From Roseibium sediminicola (lineage in GTDB: Bacteria; Pseudomonadota; Alphaproteobacteria; Rhizobiales; Stappiaceae), in contig NZ_JALNMJ010000026.1 in assembly GCF_023156505.1 (NCBI RefSeq), positions 1 to 64,000 on the forward strand: 64,000 nucleotides of DNA, written 5' to 3'. Shown here in pieces: positions 1 to 10,125 of this stretch. The number at the start of each line of letters is the position of its first letter. The stretch's first letter is position 1. A program made the translations under genes and the position numbers. The notes beneath the pieces were generated by a model that saw only the letters and a list, made by a program, of their open reading frames with translations, was not told where the DNA came from and did not search any database.

Positions 1-2
1 CC

Positions 3-77
3 TGCACCAGGAAGCTCCTGACCATTCTCAACGCCATGGTCAGAGACGACAAGGAATGGCAGCCTATGATCACATAA
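3..77 (+). CDS. IS110-family transposase, C-terminal fragment (cut by window edge)
   Basis: Reading from base 3 gives 24 residues, CTRKLLTILNAMVRDDKEW and then QPMIT, followed by TAA at 75-77. A C-terminus of the type RKLL-ILNAM-R followed by WQP is typical of IS110/IS116/IS902 transposases, which are DEDD-type recombinases of about 310-400 residues. The rest of the gene lies upstream of the window, so neither intactness nor the left end can be judged. An IS110 element generally has little sequence beyond its transposase, so its right end should lie within the next tens of bases. That places it close to a dispersed-repeat half-element at about 90-123. The assignment rests on a short tail and is moderate. 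Confidence 0.6.
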   Translation, partial: CTRKLLTILNAMVRDDKEWQPMIT

Positions 78-89
78 CAAACACGGTTG

Positions 90-123
90 CTTCGAGACGC
101 CGCTGACGCGGCTCCTCAGGATA
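90..123. repeat. Half of a dispersed inverted-repeat element next to the IS110 end
   Basis: The stretch contains CTTCGAGACG, then a short spacer, then TCCTCAGGAT. This is the same order as the right half of the repeat at 22413-22513, which reads CTTCGAGACGG and then CTCCTCAGGATGACG. No matching left half is visible here. The left half may have been displaced by the insertion sequence that ends just upstream, but that is inference. Confidence 0.45.
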
Positions 124-159
124 ACGCCGCGGATTGGGGCTTCAGGGAATTGCCTGTCC

Positions 160-954
160 TCAATTCAACACCAGCCCGAAGCCGGCCAGAAGCCGGACAA
201 GAGCGGGATCGTCCGGACTGGACGTGAACACGGCCCGGTCAACGGGATGATCCGGCCGCGCCTTCGAGGCGCCCTCCCCCAGCACCCGCACCAGCTGGCG
301 GGCAATGGCTTCCGCCGGGTCGAGCCAATCGACCGGCCAGGGCGCGATCTTGCGGAACCGGTTGGCGAGGAACGGGTAGTGGGTGCAGGCCAAAACGACA
401 ATGTCGGTGCGCCTGCCGTCCTGCTCCAGAAAACAGTCGGAGATTTCGGCGAGAAGCGCGTCGTCGGAAACCGCTTCGCCGCGCAGATGCTTTTCAGCGA
501 GTTCCGCCAGCCTGTCGGAGCCGACCAGACGCACATGGCAGCGGCTGGCGAAACTCTCGATCAGGCTCTTGGTATAGGTGCGCCGCACCGTGCCCGGCGT
601 CGCCAGAACGGAGATCAGACCGGAGGAGGTCCGTTCCGCCGCCGGCTTGATCGCTGGCACCGTTCCGACAAAGGCCACATCCGGATGGGCCTGGCGCAAG
701 GCTTCGCCGGCCAGGGTGAAGGCCGTGTTGCAGGCAATGACGACGGCTTTCGGCCGGTGATCCCTGATCAGCTCGTCGAACAGGTCGAGGATCCGGCGGA
801 TCAGCTCCGCTTCCTGCCAGCGGCCGATCGGAAAGGCGGCATCGTCGGCGACATAGAGGAACTCTTCATAGGGCAGAAGATACCGTGCCTCGCGCAGCAC
901 GGTGAGCCCGCCGAGGCCAGAATCGAAAAAGAGAACCGGTCCCGACGTGTGCAC
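160..954 (-). CDS. murI: Glutamate racemase
   Basis: This cofactor-independent cytoplasmic racemase makes D-glutamate for peptidoglycan. The 264-residue product is of normal family length. It opens with [11 protein letters not shown], which carries the conserved Asp-Ser pair, followed by the first catalytic cysteine in VVIACNTA. The second catalytic cysteine is in [11 protein letters not shown] with its partner His. The usual YPYG-like segment is diverged to AAFPIG. The start is GTG at 954, supported by AGGAG seven bases upstream, which overlaps the stop region of trmJ; the two genes are 9 nt apart and should be co-transcribed with trmJ first. No terminator is evident before the IS110 remnant downstream. 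Confidence 0.93.
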   Translation of the reverse strand: MHTSGPVLFFDSGLGGLTVLREARYLLPYEEFLYVADDAAFPIGRWQEAELIRRILDLFDELIRDHRPKAVVIACNTAFTLAGEALRQAHPDVAFVGTVPAIKPAAERTSSGLISVLATPGTVRRTYTKSLIESFASRCHVRLVGSDRLAELAEKHLRGEAVSDDALLAEISDCFLEQDGRRTDIVVLACTHYPFLANRFRKIAPWPVDWLDPAEAIARQLVRVLGEGASKARPDHPVDRAVFTSSPDDPALVRLLAGFGLVLN

Positions 955-963
955 GATCCGCTC

Positions 964-1773
964 CTAATCCTCGCTGCTTTCGCCCTTGTCCTTGCGCGGA
1001 CGGGTTTCCCGTTTTTCCAGTGAGGCGACGACGCCGCGCAGGGCGCGCACTTCCTGGTCGGTCAGCTCCGCCTTCTGGAAGATGTTGCGCAAGGTCCGCA
1101 CCATATGTGGACGCCGCTCCGGCGGGCGGAAGAAGGTCGCCTTGTCGAGCGCGCTTTCCAGATGTTCGAAGAAGCGCAGGACGTCGTCCTTTTTCGCCGG
1201 CGGGTGCTCTTCCTCCGACAGGATGAAGGGCAGCGCGCCAGAGGTCGCCGTCTTGCGCCATTCATAGGCGCAGACCAGCACCGCCTGGGCGATGTTCAGC
1301 GAGGCGAAGTCCGGGTCGACCGGCAGCGTGACGATCTCGTCGGCAAGCGCCACTTCCTCGTTGTTGAGGCCCCAGCGTTCCCGGCCGAACAGATAGCCGG
1401 TGGCCGCGTCTTTTACCCCGAGTTCAACGGACTTTTTCGCCGCCTCGTCCGGTCCGCGCACGGGTTTGGGCACTTCGCGCGAGCGTGCCGTGGTGGCGAA
1501 GACGAATTGCAGATCGGCGATCGCCGCCTCGACGCTGTCGAACACCTGCACCTTGTCGATGACATGGTCTGCCCGGCTGGCGGCGGCGCGTGCCTTTTCG
1601 CTCGGCCAGCCGTCGCGCGGATTGACGATCCGAAGGTCGACCAGACCGAAATTCGCCATCGCCCGAGCCGCGGTGCCGATGTTCTCGCCGAGCTGCGGCT
1701 CGCACAGGATCACCGCCGGCGGCCGGGCAGTCACCGCCCGGGCTTCTTCTCTGATATGTGCGTTCTTGCTCAT
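964..1773 (-). CDS. trmJ: tRNA (cytidine/uridine-2'-O-)-methyltransferase TrmJ
   Basis: The product is a SpoU/TrmH-family (SPOUT) methyltransferase, 269 residues, predicted to 2'-O-methylate position 32 of the tRNA anticodon loop using SAM. All three SPOUT motifs are visible: QLGENIGTAARAMANFG near residue 27, the central LFGRERWGLNNEE, and the knot segment LNIAQAVLV. The C-terminal extension (about residues 180-269), with a charged KRETRPRKDKGE end, is typical of TrmJ rather than TrmL. It lies directly upstream of murI in the same orientation, and its stop codon region supplies the murI ribosome-binding site. Confidence 0.88.
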   Translation of the reverse strand: MSKNAHIREEARAVTARPPAVILCEPQLGENIGTAARAMANFGLVDLRIVNPRDGWPSEKARAAASRADHVIDKVQVFDSVEAAIADLQFVFATTARSREVPKPVRGPDEAAKKSVELGVKDAATGYLFGRERWGLNNEEVALADEIVTLPVDPDFASLNIAQAVLVCAYEWRKTATSGALPFILSEEEHPPAKKDDVLRFFEHLESALDKATFFRPPERRPHMVRTLRNIFQKAELTDQEVRALRGVVASLEKRETRPRKDKGESSED

Positions 1774-2205
1774 GAGCCGGGGATGTAGCCGGTTCTGCGG
1801 AAAATGGGAAGTTCGTTCCCGCGGTTTTCCGGCCCTGTCAACGCGTCGGCATCTCCCTTACCAGCACGATCATCTGGCTGCCGTCGAAGCCGGGTCTCCC
1901 GTAGGCGACCAGCGCGGCAAGTGCCGTGGCAAGACCTGCATGGAGTTCCGCGCATCCGCACTTGGCCTTGCGCCGCCCAGCAGACACAAAGGCCGCCGCT
2001 TCTGTTTGCAGCATCGAACGACTTTACCCGTGACATTCTCTGCGACAAGAGCGGCAGGCAGACAGGGCATTGGACGCAGGTAGAACTTGCAAGAAGGGTA
2101 TTCACCACTTCCACGACTTAAGTAATTCTGCCGAAGTAAACATTCCTTCCGATTTAAACAGGTCAATCAATAGTAATTTCATGTTTCAAGGGCCATGCTT
2201 TGCCC
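1774..2205. other. Intergenic stretch with no supported gene
   Basis: This is the divergent region between trmJ and the solute-binding protein. Open frames on both strands here are short, have unlikely composition and lack good ribosome-binding sites. The part from about 2095 to 2185 is AT-richer and is the likely promoter region for the binding-protein gene. I see no tRNA, terminator or strong repeat. Confidence 0.5.
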
Positions 2206-3720
2206 ATGGCGATCGCATTCGGACAACATGGAACTGCTTTGGCGCAGGCGGGTTTTGCCGCCCTGATTGTTCTGTGTCTTGCGGTACTGCCTGTCCCAGC
2301 CTTTGCAGTCGACTGCCCGCGAGACGGTTCCCTGATCGCAGGCGCAGGCGACTACCGTCCCTACAACATCGTCGAAGGCGACAGTGTCAGCGGCATGGAT
2401 TTCGAGGTGATCGAGGCGATCCTGGACAAGATGGGCTGTGGCCTCACCAAGGTGCCCCTGCCCTGGGCGCGCCATCTCAACGCCATGCAGAACGGTCTGG
2501 TGGACATTGCCTCCCCGGTCACAATAACCCCGGAGCGGGAGAGCTTCGCCCGCTTTACAGATCCCTACATTACCGCCAACGAGATCCTGTTCGTGGCAAC
2601 GGACACCGATCCCGCCTATGACAGCCTCCAAAGCTTCTTCGAGGCCGGCAACCGGCTCGGCGTGATCCGAGAATATGCCTATGGCGGCACCTATCCCGCC
2701 TTGAGCGCGGCCTATGCCGGCCAGATCGAGACGACCGACAGTCTTGAGCTCAACCTGAAACAGCTGATGCTCGGCCGGGTCGATGCCATTCTTGGCGAGA
2801 CCTATGTGGTCACCGCGGAGATCAACAAACTGCGCGCCGGCGGCAAGATCAAGCCGACGGAGGTGGTGGTCGCCTCGGAACCCAATTTCATCATGTTCGC
2901 CAAAAAGAGCGTGCCGGCGGACTTCGTCGCCGCCTTCAATACGCAATTGCAGGCAATGAAAAGAACCGGTGAATTCGACCGGATCACCGAGAAATACAGG
3001 TCGACACAGGCAGTGTACTGACACCTGCCTCCGGTCCCAGGTCCGCCCTGTCCCTCGGCAGGTCTTGGGATGGAAATGGCTCTGCGGCAAAAGATCCTCC
3101 TGCCGGAATCCGCCCTCTCCCGCGATCACCTTGCCTCTTGGAACCGTCAGGCTGCGCGCCAAACCGCGGCCTTTCAACAGGCCGCCTCTCTGATCAGGAT
3201 CCGGCTCCTCGTGAGATCCGCCGCCTTCCAGAGTGCAGCTGTCGACGGTGATGCCGCCGAGCAGCTGGCAGCCGTCGCCAAGGCTCGTTTCGCCAAAGAC
3301 AGCGGGATTGTTCAGATACCGCCCGCAATTACCAATCCGGATCAGGGCGCCTTCGCGATTTGCCTTCGCGGTGAACCCGCCTTCGCCGAAACAATTGCCG
3401 CTGCCGACCAGGATATCGCCGTGCGAAGCCTCGAACAGGCAGCCCGCGTGAAGTGTGTTGTTGTCCGCAAATGTCAGGCTGGCGGAGCCGGACGTCTTGA
3501 GGGTCACGCCCGGATAAAGAATGTTGCCCTTGCCCAGAACCACTCCCGGCGACACGAGTGTGGAAAAGGGATCCAGCACATGGTTGCCGTCCAGCACCTC
3601 CATCATCGCGGCGATGGTCAGGAACCCGCAGGCAACACGCGCAGCGTCAGTTTTTTCAAGGAGGCTGTTCATGCTATGGAGATGTCCTGGGGCAAGCGCG
3701 ACTGAGCCGGTATCGATCAT
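2179..3720 (-). CDS. Hexapeptide-like (left-handed beta-helix) protein with abnormal read-through 3' end
   Basis: From ATG 3720 the frame starts MIDTGSVALAPGHLH and then has repeating turns with Gly/Asn/Asp and small hydrophobics, for example FADNNTLHAGCLFEASHGD, ILVGSGNCFGEGGFTAKANR and VFGETSLGDGCQLLGG. This pattern fits a left-handed beta-helix of the kind found in acyltransferases and gamma carbonic anhydrases. A conserved-looking tail, LARSLTVPRGKVIAGEG followed by FRQEDLLPQSHFHPK, ends near 3064, about 220 residues in. The frame has no stop there and stays open to 2179, running antisense through the whole solute-binding protein gene. I read residues 1 to about 220 as the real protein and the rest as fortuitous antisense frame, so the natural stop seems lost or frameshifted. 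Function unknown. Confidence 0.45.
   Translation of the reverse strand: MIDTGSVALAPGHLHSMNSLLEKTDAARVACGFLTIAAMMEVLDGNHVLDPFSTLVSPGVVLGKGNILYPGVTLKTSGSASLTFADNNTLHAGCLFEASHGDILVGSGNCFGEGGFTAKANREGALIRIGNCGRYLNNPAVFGETSLGDGCQLLGGITVDSCTLEGGGSHEEPDPDQRGGLLKGRGLARSLTVPRGKVIAGEGGFRQEDLLPQSHFHPKTCRGTGRTWDRRQVSVHCLCRPVFLGDPVEFTGSFHCLQLRIEGGDEVRRHALFGEHDEIGFRGDHHLRRLDLAAGAQFVDLRGDHIGLAKNGIDPAEHQLFQVELKTVGRLDLAGIGRAQGGIGAAIGIFSDHAEPVAGLEEALEAVIGGIGVRCHEQDLVGGNVGICKAGEALPLRGYCDRGGNVHQTVLHGVEMARPGQGHLGEATAHLVQDRLDHLEIHAADTVAFDDVVGTVVACACDQGTVSRAVDCKGWDRQYRKTQNNQGGKTRLRQSSSMLSECDRHGQSMALET
2206..3021 (+). CDS. Periplasmic solute-binding protein (family 3, amino-acid type)
   Basis: The 271-residue product begins with a Sec signal peptide: a hydrophobic core FAALIVLCLAVLPVPAFA, then cleavage before VDCPR. 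The mature part has the two-lobed family 3 (HisJ/GlnH-like) pattern: YRPYNIVEGDSVSGMDFEVIEA, then LPWARHLNAMQNGLVDIASP, FTDPYITANEILFV, and a second-lobe LMLGRVDAILGE. No permease or ATPase is adjacent, so it is an orphan receptor whose ligand cannot be assigned. A TTG codon six bases upstream (2200) is in frame; ATG 2206 is preferred. A long open frame covers the whole gene on the opposite strand (see the feature at 2179-3720). Confidence 0.8.
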   Translation: MAIAFGQHGTALAQAGFAALIVLCLAVLPVPAFAVDCPRDGSLIAGAGDYRPYNIVEGDSVSGMDFEVIEAILDKMGCGLTKVPLPWARHLNAMQNGLVDIASPVTITPERESFARFTDPYITANEILFVATDTDPAYDSLQSFFEAGNRLGVIREYAYGGTYPALSAAYAGQIETTDSLELNLKQLMLGRVDAILGETYVVTAEINKLRAGGKIKPTEVVVASEPNFIMFAKKSVPADFVAAFNTQLQAMKRTGEFDRITEKYRSTQAVY

Positions 3721-3809
3721 GTTCGAAGCTCCGCTGGCAACAAAAAACTTGGATGAAGGACTGTCACCGCGTCCTGCCGGACCGCCTGCATTTGAAATCT
3801 CGAGACCGC

Positions 3810-4349
3810 ATGACCATCGACCCCAATGAAACCCTCTGCTTCAAGCGCTCCATCGGCAGAACGCTTTTGCTGTTGAGCCTGAGCATTCCTTTCCTGGTCA
3901 TTGGCTATCTCCTTACCACCGGCGTCTTCGACGCGCCCGGCAGCGAGGGCGACGGCCGGATCCTCGGCATCCTCTGCATGGTCTTCTTCGGTGGCCTCGG
4001 CCTTTATGGCGTGATCCGCCTGGCCCTGAAGCCTGACCAAGCCATCGAAATCGGTCCCGAGGGCATCCGGGACCAACGGATTTCAACGGGTTGGCTGCCC
4101 TGGGCTCATATTACCGGGATCTCCACCTGGAAAAGCCGCGGGTCGTCGTTCATCATGCTGGAACTCGACGAGACCTTCGAGGCCGGCCTGAAACAGTCGG
4201 CCGTCTACAAGCTCTTCAAACTGGCGAACGCGCTGGTCGGTGCCAAAGGCCATTGCCTGAATCCGGTCGGGTTTGATGTGTCCTTCAGGGACCTGCGGTC
4301 GGTGATCCTGGCCTACGCCGAGGCACATGGAGCGCCTGCAGTAGAATAA
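3810..4349 (+). CDS. STM3941-like membrane protein (copy 1)
   Basis: This is a 179-residue protein with two N-terminal membrane segments (about residues 18-38, LLLLSLSIPFLVIGYLLTTG, and 53-73, ILGILCMVFFGGLGLYGVIR). A cytoplasmic PH-like region follows, with GPEGIRDQRISTGWLPWAHI and a C-terminal VILAYAEAHGAPAVE. This order matches the STM3941 family, whose function is not established. ATG 3810 begins just before the conserved part; the frame is open further upstream but that extension overlaps the preceding gene and looks non-coding. A diverged paralogue follows 124 nt downstream. Confidence 0.68.
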   Translation: MTIDPNETLCFKRSIGRTLLLLSLSIPFLVIGYLLTTGVFDAPGSEGDGRILGILCMVFFGGLGLYGVIRLALKPDQAIEIGPEGIRDQRISTGWLPWAHITGISTWKSRGSSFIMLELDETFEAGLKQSAVYKLFKLANALVGAKGHCLNPVGFDVSFRDLRSVILAYAEAHGAPAVE

Positions 4350-4473
4350 CGCAGAAGAGCGAACAGGCGAAGGGCCCGTCACACTCAAAAGAACACCACA
4401 TCCTCCTTCACAACCTATTTTTACCGCACTGGTCTATGATCAATTCGCTTTTTCAATATCAGCGACATTTGAT

Positions 4474-5034
4474 ATGGAAATAGATACAAGTATAAAACGA
4501 GAATTCTATCGCCCAGCCGCAAAATTTTCCGTAAATTTCTTAATAGTAATTGCCATGACCTTCGGAATGATACTCGCCACTTACAACGAATACATTGAAG
4601 GAAAGATCTTCGAAGACAAAGGAATATTGGCAATATCTGTCACTATATTTCTCCTTATAGTGGTTTTAGTGACGCTTTATCAATTGACAAATTTTAATGA
4701 AAAACCGTGGCTCGAACTCAGTCCGGATGAGGTGACTTACGTACACCAACACTGGTTCGTCCCCTGGCACGCAGTTACACGCATTCGAGAGCTCTATGTC
4801 GGGCGCGGTCCAGTTAATGCACTCCGCTCAAAGTTTATCGTGCTCTACACAGACGAATTGCACCACACGAAAAACCCTTCAGCATCTGGAAACACCTTGC
4901 ACCAACCAACCAAGGTGTTCACCAAACGCGATGTCTCCATCATGCTTGACGGCTATAAGATCTCCCGCAAACAAGTTGAGCGCATGATCCGCGCCTATGC
5001 CGAGGCGCACGCTGCCCGCGCCACCAAAGACTGA
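4474..5034 (+). CDS. STM3941-like membrane protein (copy 2, AT-rich 5' half)
   Basis: The 186-residue product has the same architecture as the preceding gene: two membrane helices (about residues 20-38 and 50-70), then LELSPDEVTYVHQHWFVPWHAV, which aligns with copy 1's IEIGPEGIRDQRISTGWLPWAHI, and a C-terminal MIRAYAEAHAARA matching VILAYAEAHGAPA. Similarity outside these blocks is low. The first 250 bases or so are strikingly AT-rich compared with the neighbourhood while the last 100 bases return to normal GC. This suggests a mosaic gene or acquisition by transfer. Function unknown. Confidence 0.65.
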   Translation: MEIDTSIKREFYRPAAKFSVNFLIVIAMTFGMILATYNEYIEGKIFEDKGILAISVTIFLLIVVLVTLYQLTNFNEKPWLELSPDEVTYVHQHWFVPWHAVTRIRELYVGRGPVNALRSKFIVLYTDELHHTKNPSASGNTLHQPTKVFTKRDVSIMLDGYKISRKQVERMIRAYAEAHAARATKD

Positions 5035-5124
5035 GACTGGCCCTCCCCAATTGCCTTTTCCAACCCGTTTGCTAGAACTCCCCGGAACAGTTCGCCCTTC
5101 GCCTTCCGGAGGGCTTTCAATTGA

Positions 5125-7437
<2,313 letters not shown>

Positions 7438-7463
7438 GCGGACCTAAGCATCTGACATCAGGC

Positions 7464-7494
7464 AGGGCGGCCTCCAGGCCGCCCTTTCTTGTTT
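7464..7494 (+). terminator. Hairpin terminator after monomeric IDH
   Basis: AGGGCGGCC pairs with GGCCGCCCT across a TCCA loop and is followed by TTCTT and further T-rich bases. It begins 26 bases after the stop codon and lies between two convergent genes. Confidence 0.7.
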
Positions 7495-7516
7495 CCAACC
7501 GAAGATTCCGCTGTGA

Positions 7517-8470
7517 CTAACCGGCCGGAGCGGTGGACCTCACCTCCCGGCGCATCTGGCCAGGCGTCAGGTTGAACTGCCGCTTGAAGGCCCGATTGAA
7601 GGCGGCCTCCGAGCTGTAGCCGATGGTCTCGGCGATATCTATCAGCGGCAGATCCGTTTCGCGCAAGTCGCGCCGGGCTTTTTCCATGCGCCAGTGGGTG
7701 ACATAGGCAAGCGGTGTCATACCGACCAGCCCGCTGAACCGCTCCGCAAAGACGGTTCGCGACATGCCCGCCTCTCTGGCGAGCGCTTCGACCGTCCAGG
7801 ATTTTTCCGGCGCCAGGTGGATCCGCGACATGCTGCGTCCGAGATTCGGGTTGAGCACCGCAGCGAGACAGCCCGCCCTGTCGCCTTCCTGGTCAACAAA
7901 GGTCCGCACAACCTGAATGAAGATGATCTCGGTCAGCCGGTGAACAATTGCGTCGGAACCCGGCAGGCTCGCGCGCACTTCGCTTGCCACAAAACGCATG
8001 ACGGCCTCGAGCCAATGGGCGTTCAGGGTCTGGGTATTGGGCACGTGGATGATATCCGGAAGCGCCTCAAGGATGGGATGTACCGTGCCTTCCTCAAACT
8101 CGAAATGACCGCAAAACAGCTTGCAGCTCTGGTCTTTCTCCGGACCGCCGAAATAAAGCGCGCCCTCGCCGCTGTATCCGCTCTGCTCCAGCACGCGGTC
8201 CACCGACGTCGCCTCCCGTCCGAGTTCATCGCACAGGACATGCGCGGCGCCATGCGGGATGACCGCCAGGTCGCCCGTCGCCAGAAAGACGGGTTTCTCC
8301 CGACCCTTCACCACAAGCCAGCAGGAACCGCGCATGGCCATGTGAAACCGGGCGACACGGCCAAAGGCCGGCACCTCGACCGCCCAGGGCGGTGAAAAGC
8401 TGGTGTGAAAATAGATCGATCCCCGCAGCTTTAACGCATCCAGGATCTGGCTCAAGGCATCATGTTTCAT
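7517..8470 (-). CDS. AraC-family transcriptional regulator with cupin-type sensor
   Basis: The 317-residue product has an N-terminal cupin-like AraC sensor (residues about 10-190), with FSPPWAVEVPAFGRVARFH and LATGDLAVIPHGAAHVLCD. The C-terminal double helix-turn-helix shows VEALAREAGMSRTVFAERF and then IDIAETIGYSSEAAFNRAFK. Start ATG 8470 gives MKHDALSQIL; an in-frame extension to 8524 lacks a good ribosome-binding site. It is divergent from the SPW membrane protein gene, which is a reasonable candidate target. The effector cannot be inferred. Confidence 0.85.
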   Translation of the reverse strand: MKHDALSQILDALKLRGSIYFHTSFSPPWAVEVPAFGRVARFHMAMRGSCWLVVKGREKPVFLATGDLAVIPHGAAHVLCDELGREATSVDRVLEQSGYSGEGALYFGGPEKDQSCKLFCGHFEFEEGTVHPILEALPDIIHVPNTQTLNAHWLEAVMRFVASEVRASLPGSDAIVHRLTEIIFIQVVRTFVDQEGDRAGCLAAVLNPNLGRSMSRIHLAPEKSWTVEALAREAGMSRTVFAERFSGLVGMTPLAYVTHWRMEKARRDLRETDLPLIDIAETIGYSSEAAFNRAFKRQFNLTPGQMRREVRSTAPAG

Positions 8471-8649
8471 GCTGTTCCGTCCATTGAGAACCTGGAGTCC
8501 GATTGTCTGCCATTTCCCCTGCAAGACAAGTCGCCCGGACGATCGATCAATTTTCGAGGACTTTCACGCATGGATCAGACGAAGAAGGCGGAACATCTTT
8601 CTCGTCGAGAGGCAAGTGCCTCCCATCCCCGCCTTCAAGGAGTTGAAAC

Positions 8650-9021
8650 ATGACCCTGCGCTTTGTCACCAAGACCATGCATTCCTACCTCGATTATCCG
8701 GTTGCTCTCGGACTGATCGTCCTGCCGGTCCTGCTCGGCCTCGGCCAGACCAATCCGATTGCCCTGTGGCTTTCCGTCTGCACCGGATTTGCCGCGCTGC
8801 TGCTGACGATCCTGACCGATCACGATACCGGGCTCGTCCGCGTGCTGCCCTATTCCGTCCACCTGGCCGTGGACTTCCTCGTCGGCCTGACCTTCCTGGC
8901 CGCACCGTTCGTGCTCGGTCTGTCCGGACTGGATTTTGCCTATTACCTCGTCAATGCGCTTGCCGTCCTGACCGTCGTTTCCTTGCAGAAGCCGGCGGCA
9001 GGGCAGACACAAGCCGCTTAA
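8650..9021 (+). CDS. SPW-repeat integral membrane protein
   Basis: This 123-residue protein has four predicted transmembrane helices arranged as two hairpins (about 16-33, 36-54, 67-85 and 92-112) and almost no soluble loops. The repeat pattern (YPVALGLIVLPVLLGLG and, one hairpin later, VDFLVGLTFLAAPFVLGLSG) fits the SPW family of small membrane proteins, whose function is unknown. AAGGAG lies nine bases before the ATG. Its neighbour on the opposite strand is an AraC regulator. Confidence 0.7.
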   Translation: MTLRFVTKTMHSYLDYPVALGLIVLPVLLGLGQTNPIALWLSVCTGFAALLLTILTDHDTGLVRVLPYSVHLAVDFLVGLTFLAAPFVLGLSGLDFAYYLVNALAVLTVVSLQKPAAGQTQAA

Positions 9022-9073
9022 GCCCGATCTGCTCCCGGGTACGCTCGCTGCGTTCCCCGGCAAAAGCCCTTTG

Positions 9074-9103
9074 AAACACCGGCCTTGGCCGGTGTTTCTT
9101 TTT
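9074..9103 (+). terminator. Hairpin terminator after the SPW protein
   Basis: AAACACCGGCC pairs perfectly with GGCCGGTGTTT across a TT centre and is followed by CTTTTT, a strong intrinsic terminator. Confidence 0.8.
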
Positions 9104-9237
9104 CGCTCAAATCCGGACGATCGGCAAATTCAGGCGGTGTTTCGCACATGGAGACAACGTTCAATCGGACGCAGAGTTGGCTCAGCCGATGGATCCCCCA
9201 CCGGCGACCACCTTGGAAAGACTGAGGAGCAATCCAG

Positions 9238-9723
9238 ATGAACCTGACCCGTACTCTTCTTGCCGCCGCCTTGCTGGGCGCTGCCGGCCTGACCGTCCCG
9301 GCCCTGGCGGCAGACGAATACAACACCTCGAGCGGCCTCACCGCCGCCGGCGCGCCGCTTGGCCTGCACGGCATCGACCCGGTCGCTTTCGTGGACCTGG
9401 GCAACCGGATCGACGGCACGGCCCGGCACACCGCGGTCCATGACGGCGTCGCCTACTATTTCGGCTCGCAGGAGGCCATGGAAATGTTCAGCGCCAACCC
9501 GGCGGCCTATCTGCCGCAGAACGGCGGCTTTTGTACCTTCGGTGTCTCCGTCGGCAAGAAGTTCGATGGCGATCCGCAATTTGCGGCGGTGATCGACGAC
9601 AAGCTTTACCTGTTCCTCAACGAGGACATCTTCCGCGAATTCCAGAAGGATGAAGCGGGAACCATCGCCAAGGCCGCGGCCAATTGGGACAAGATCCGCA
9701 CAACCCCGGCCGAGAAACTCTAA
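9238..9723 (+). CDS. Secreted YHS-domain protein
   Basis: The 161-residue product has a Sec signal peptide (MNLTRTLLAAALLGAAGLTV followed by PALAADE). A YHS domain follows at about residues 42-95, with GIDPVAFVDLG, an aromatic VAYYFGSQEAMEMFSANPAAYLP and the end GGFCTFGVS. YHS domains occur in metal-handling and unknown periplasmic proteins; this copy keeps one Cys in GGFCTFG. The C-terminal part, KLYLFLNEDIFREFQKD, is typical of the YHS-plus-tail proteins of Proteobacteria. It appears monocistronic. Confidence 0.75.
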   Translation: MNLTRTLLAAALLGAAGLTVPALAADEYNTSSGLTAAGAPLGLHGIDPVAFVDLGNRIDGTARHTAVHDGVAYYFGSQEAMEMFSANPAAYLPQNGGFCTFGVSVGKKFDGDPQFAAVIDDKLYLFLNEDIFREFQKDEAGTIAKAAANWDKIRTTPAEKL

Positions 9724-9808
9724 CGGTTCTTCCCGGACACAGCCTCGAAGGGGTTCGGAATATCGGGAGACGTTCGGGACAAAAGCCAAGACGGATCTCC
9801 CCAGGATT

Positions 9809-9839
9809 GGGGCGGCAACGGAGCCGCCCCTTGCTCTTT
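9809..9839 (+). terminator. Probable terminator after the YHS gene
   Basis: GGGGCGGC pairs with GCCGCCCC across AACGGA and is followed by TTGCTCTTT. The T-tract is imperfect. Confidence 0.5.
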
Positions 9840-10003
9840 GCAGGCCCGGACCCGGCGTTGCACCTTGACAACAGGGCTGCAAGGTTTTTGACGGCAACGT
9901 TCCCCGGCGCTTGAATATCCACTGGTGGCCGCCCATGTCATCGCCAGCTGTAAGAAGCGGCTTCTGATTCTTTTGAAAGCGGGACACCGGACATGACGAA
10001 CAT

Positions 10004-10064
10004 GCACCGCGCGCCCTCAAGGGCGGCAGCCCTCCGTTAAACCCCGTTAGCGGTGCGCCGGAGG
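10004..10064 (+). other. Possible structured leader upstream of rtcB2-prfH
   Basis: GCACCGC (10004-10010) can pair with GCGGTGC (10050-10056). CCTCCG (10031-10036), inside that loop, can pair with CGGAGG (10059-10064) outside it. Together these would form an H-type pseudoknot about 60 bases before the rtcB start codon. The rest of the 402-base gap from 9724 shows only the terminator above and a TTGACA (9865-9870) without a convincing -10. The helices are short and could be chance in GC-rich DNA. Confidence 0.25.
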
Positions 10065-10125
10065 TGGACCAGGACAGGCAAGGCCTGCGCCTGACGATAC
10101 TCCCGTTTTCAAAAAGGTTCCCGAC

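Noticed and set aside
8462-8653. 63-codon frame directly upstream of the SPW gene
   Set aside because: It begins antisense within the AraC start region, has no good ribosome-binding site and resembles no family.
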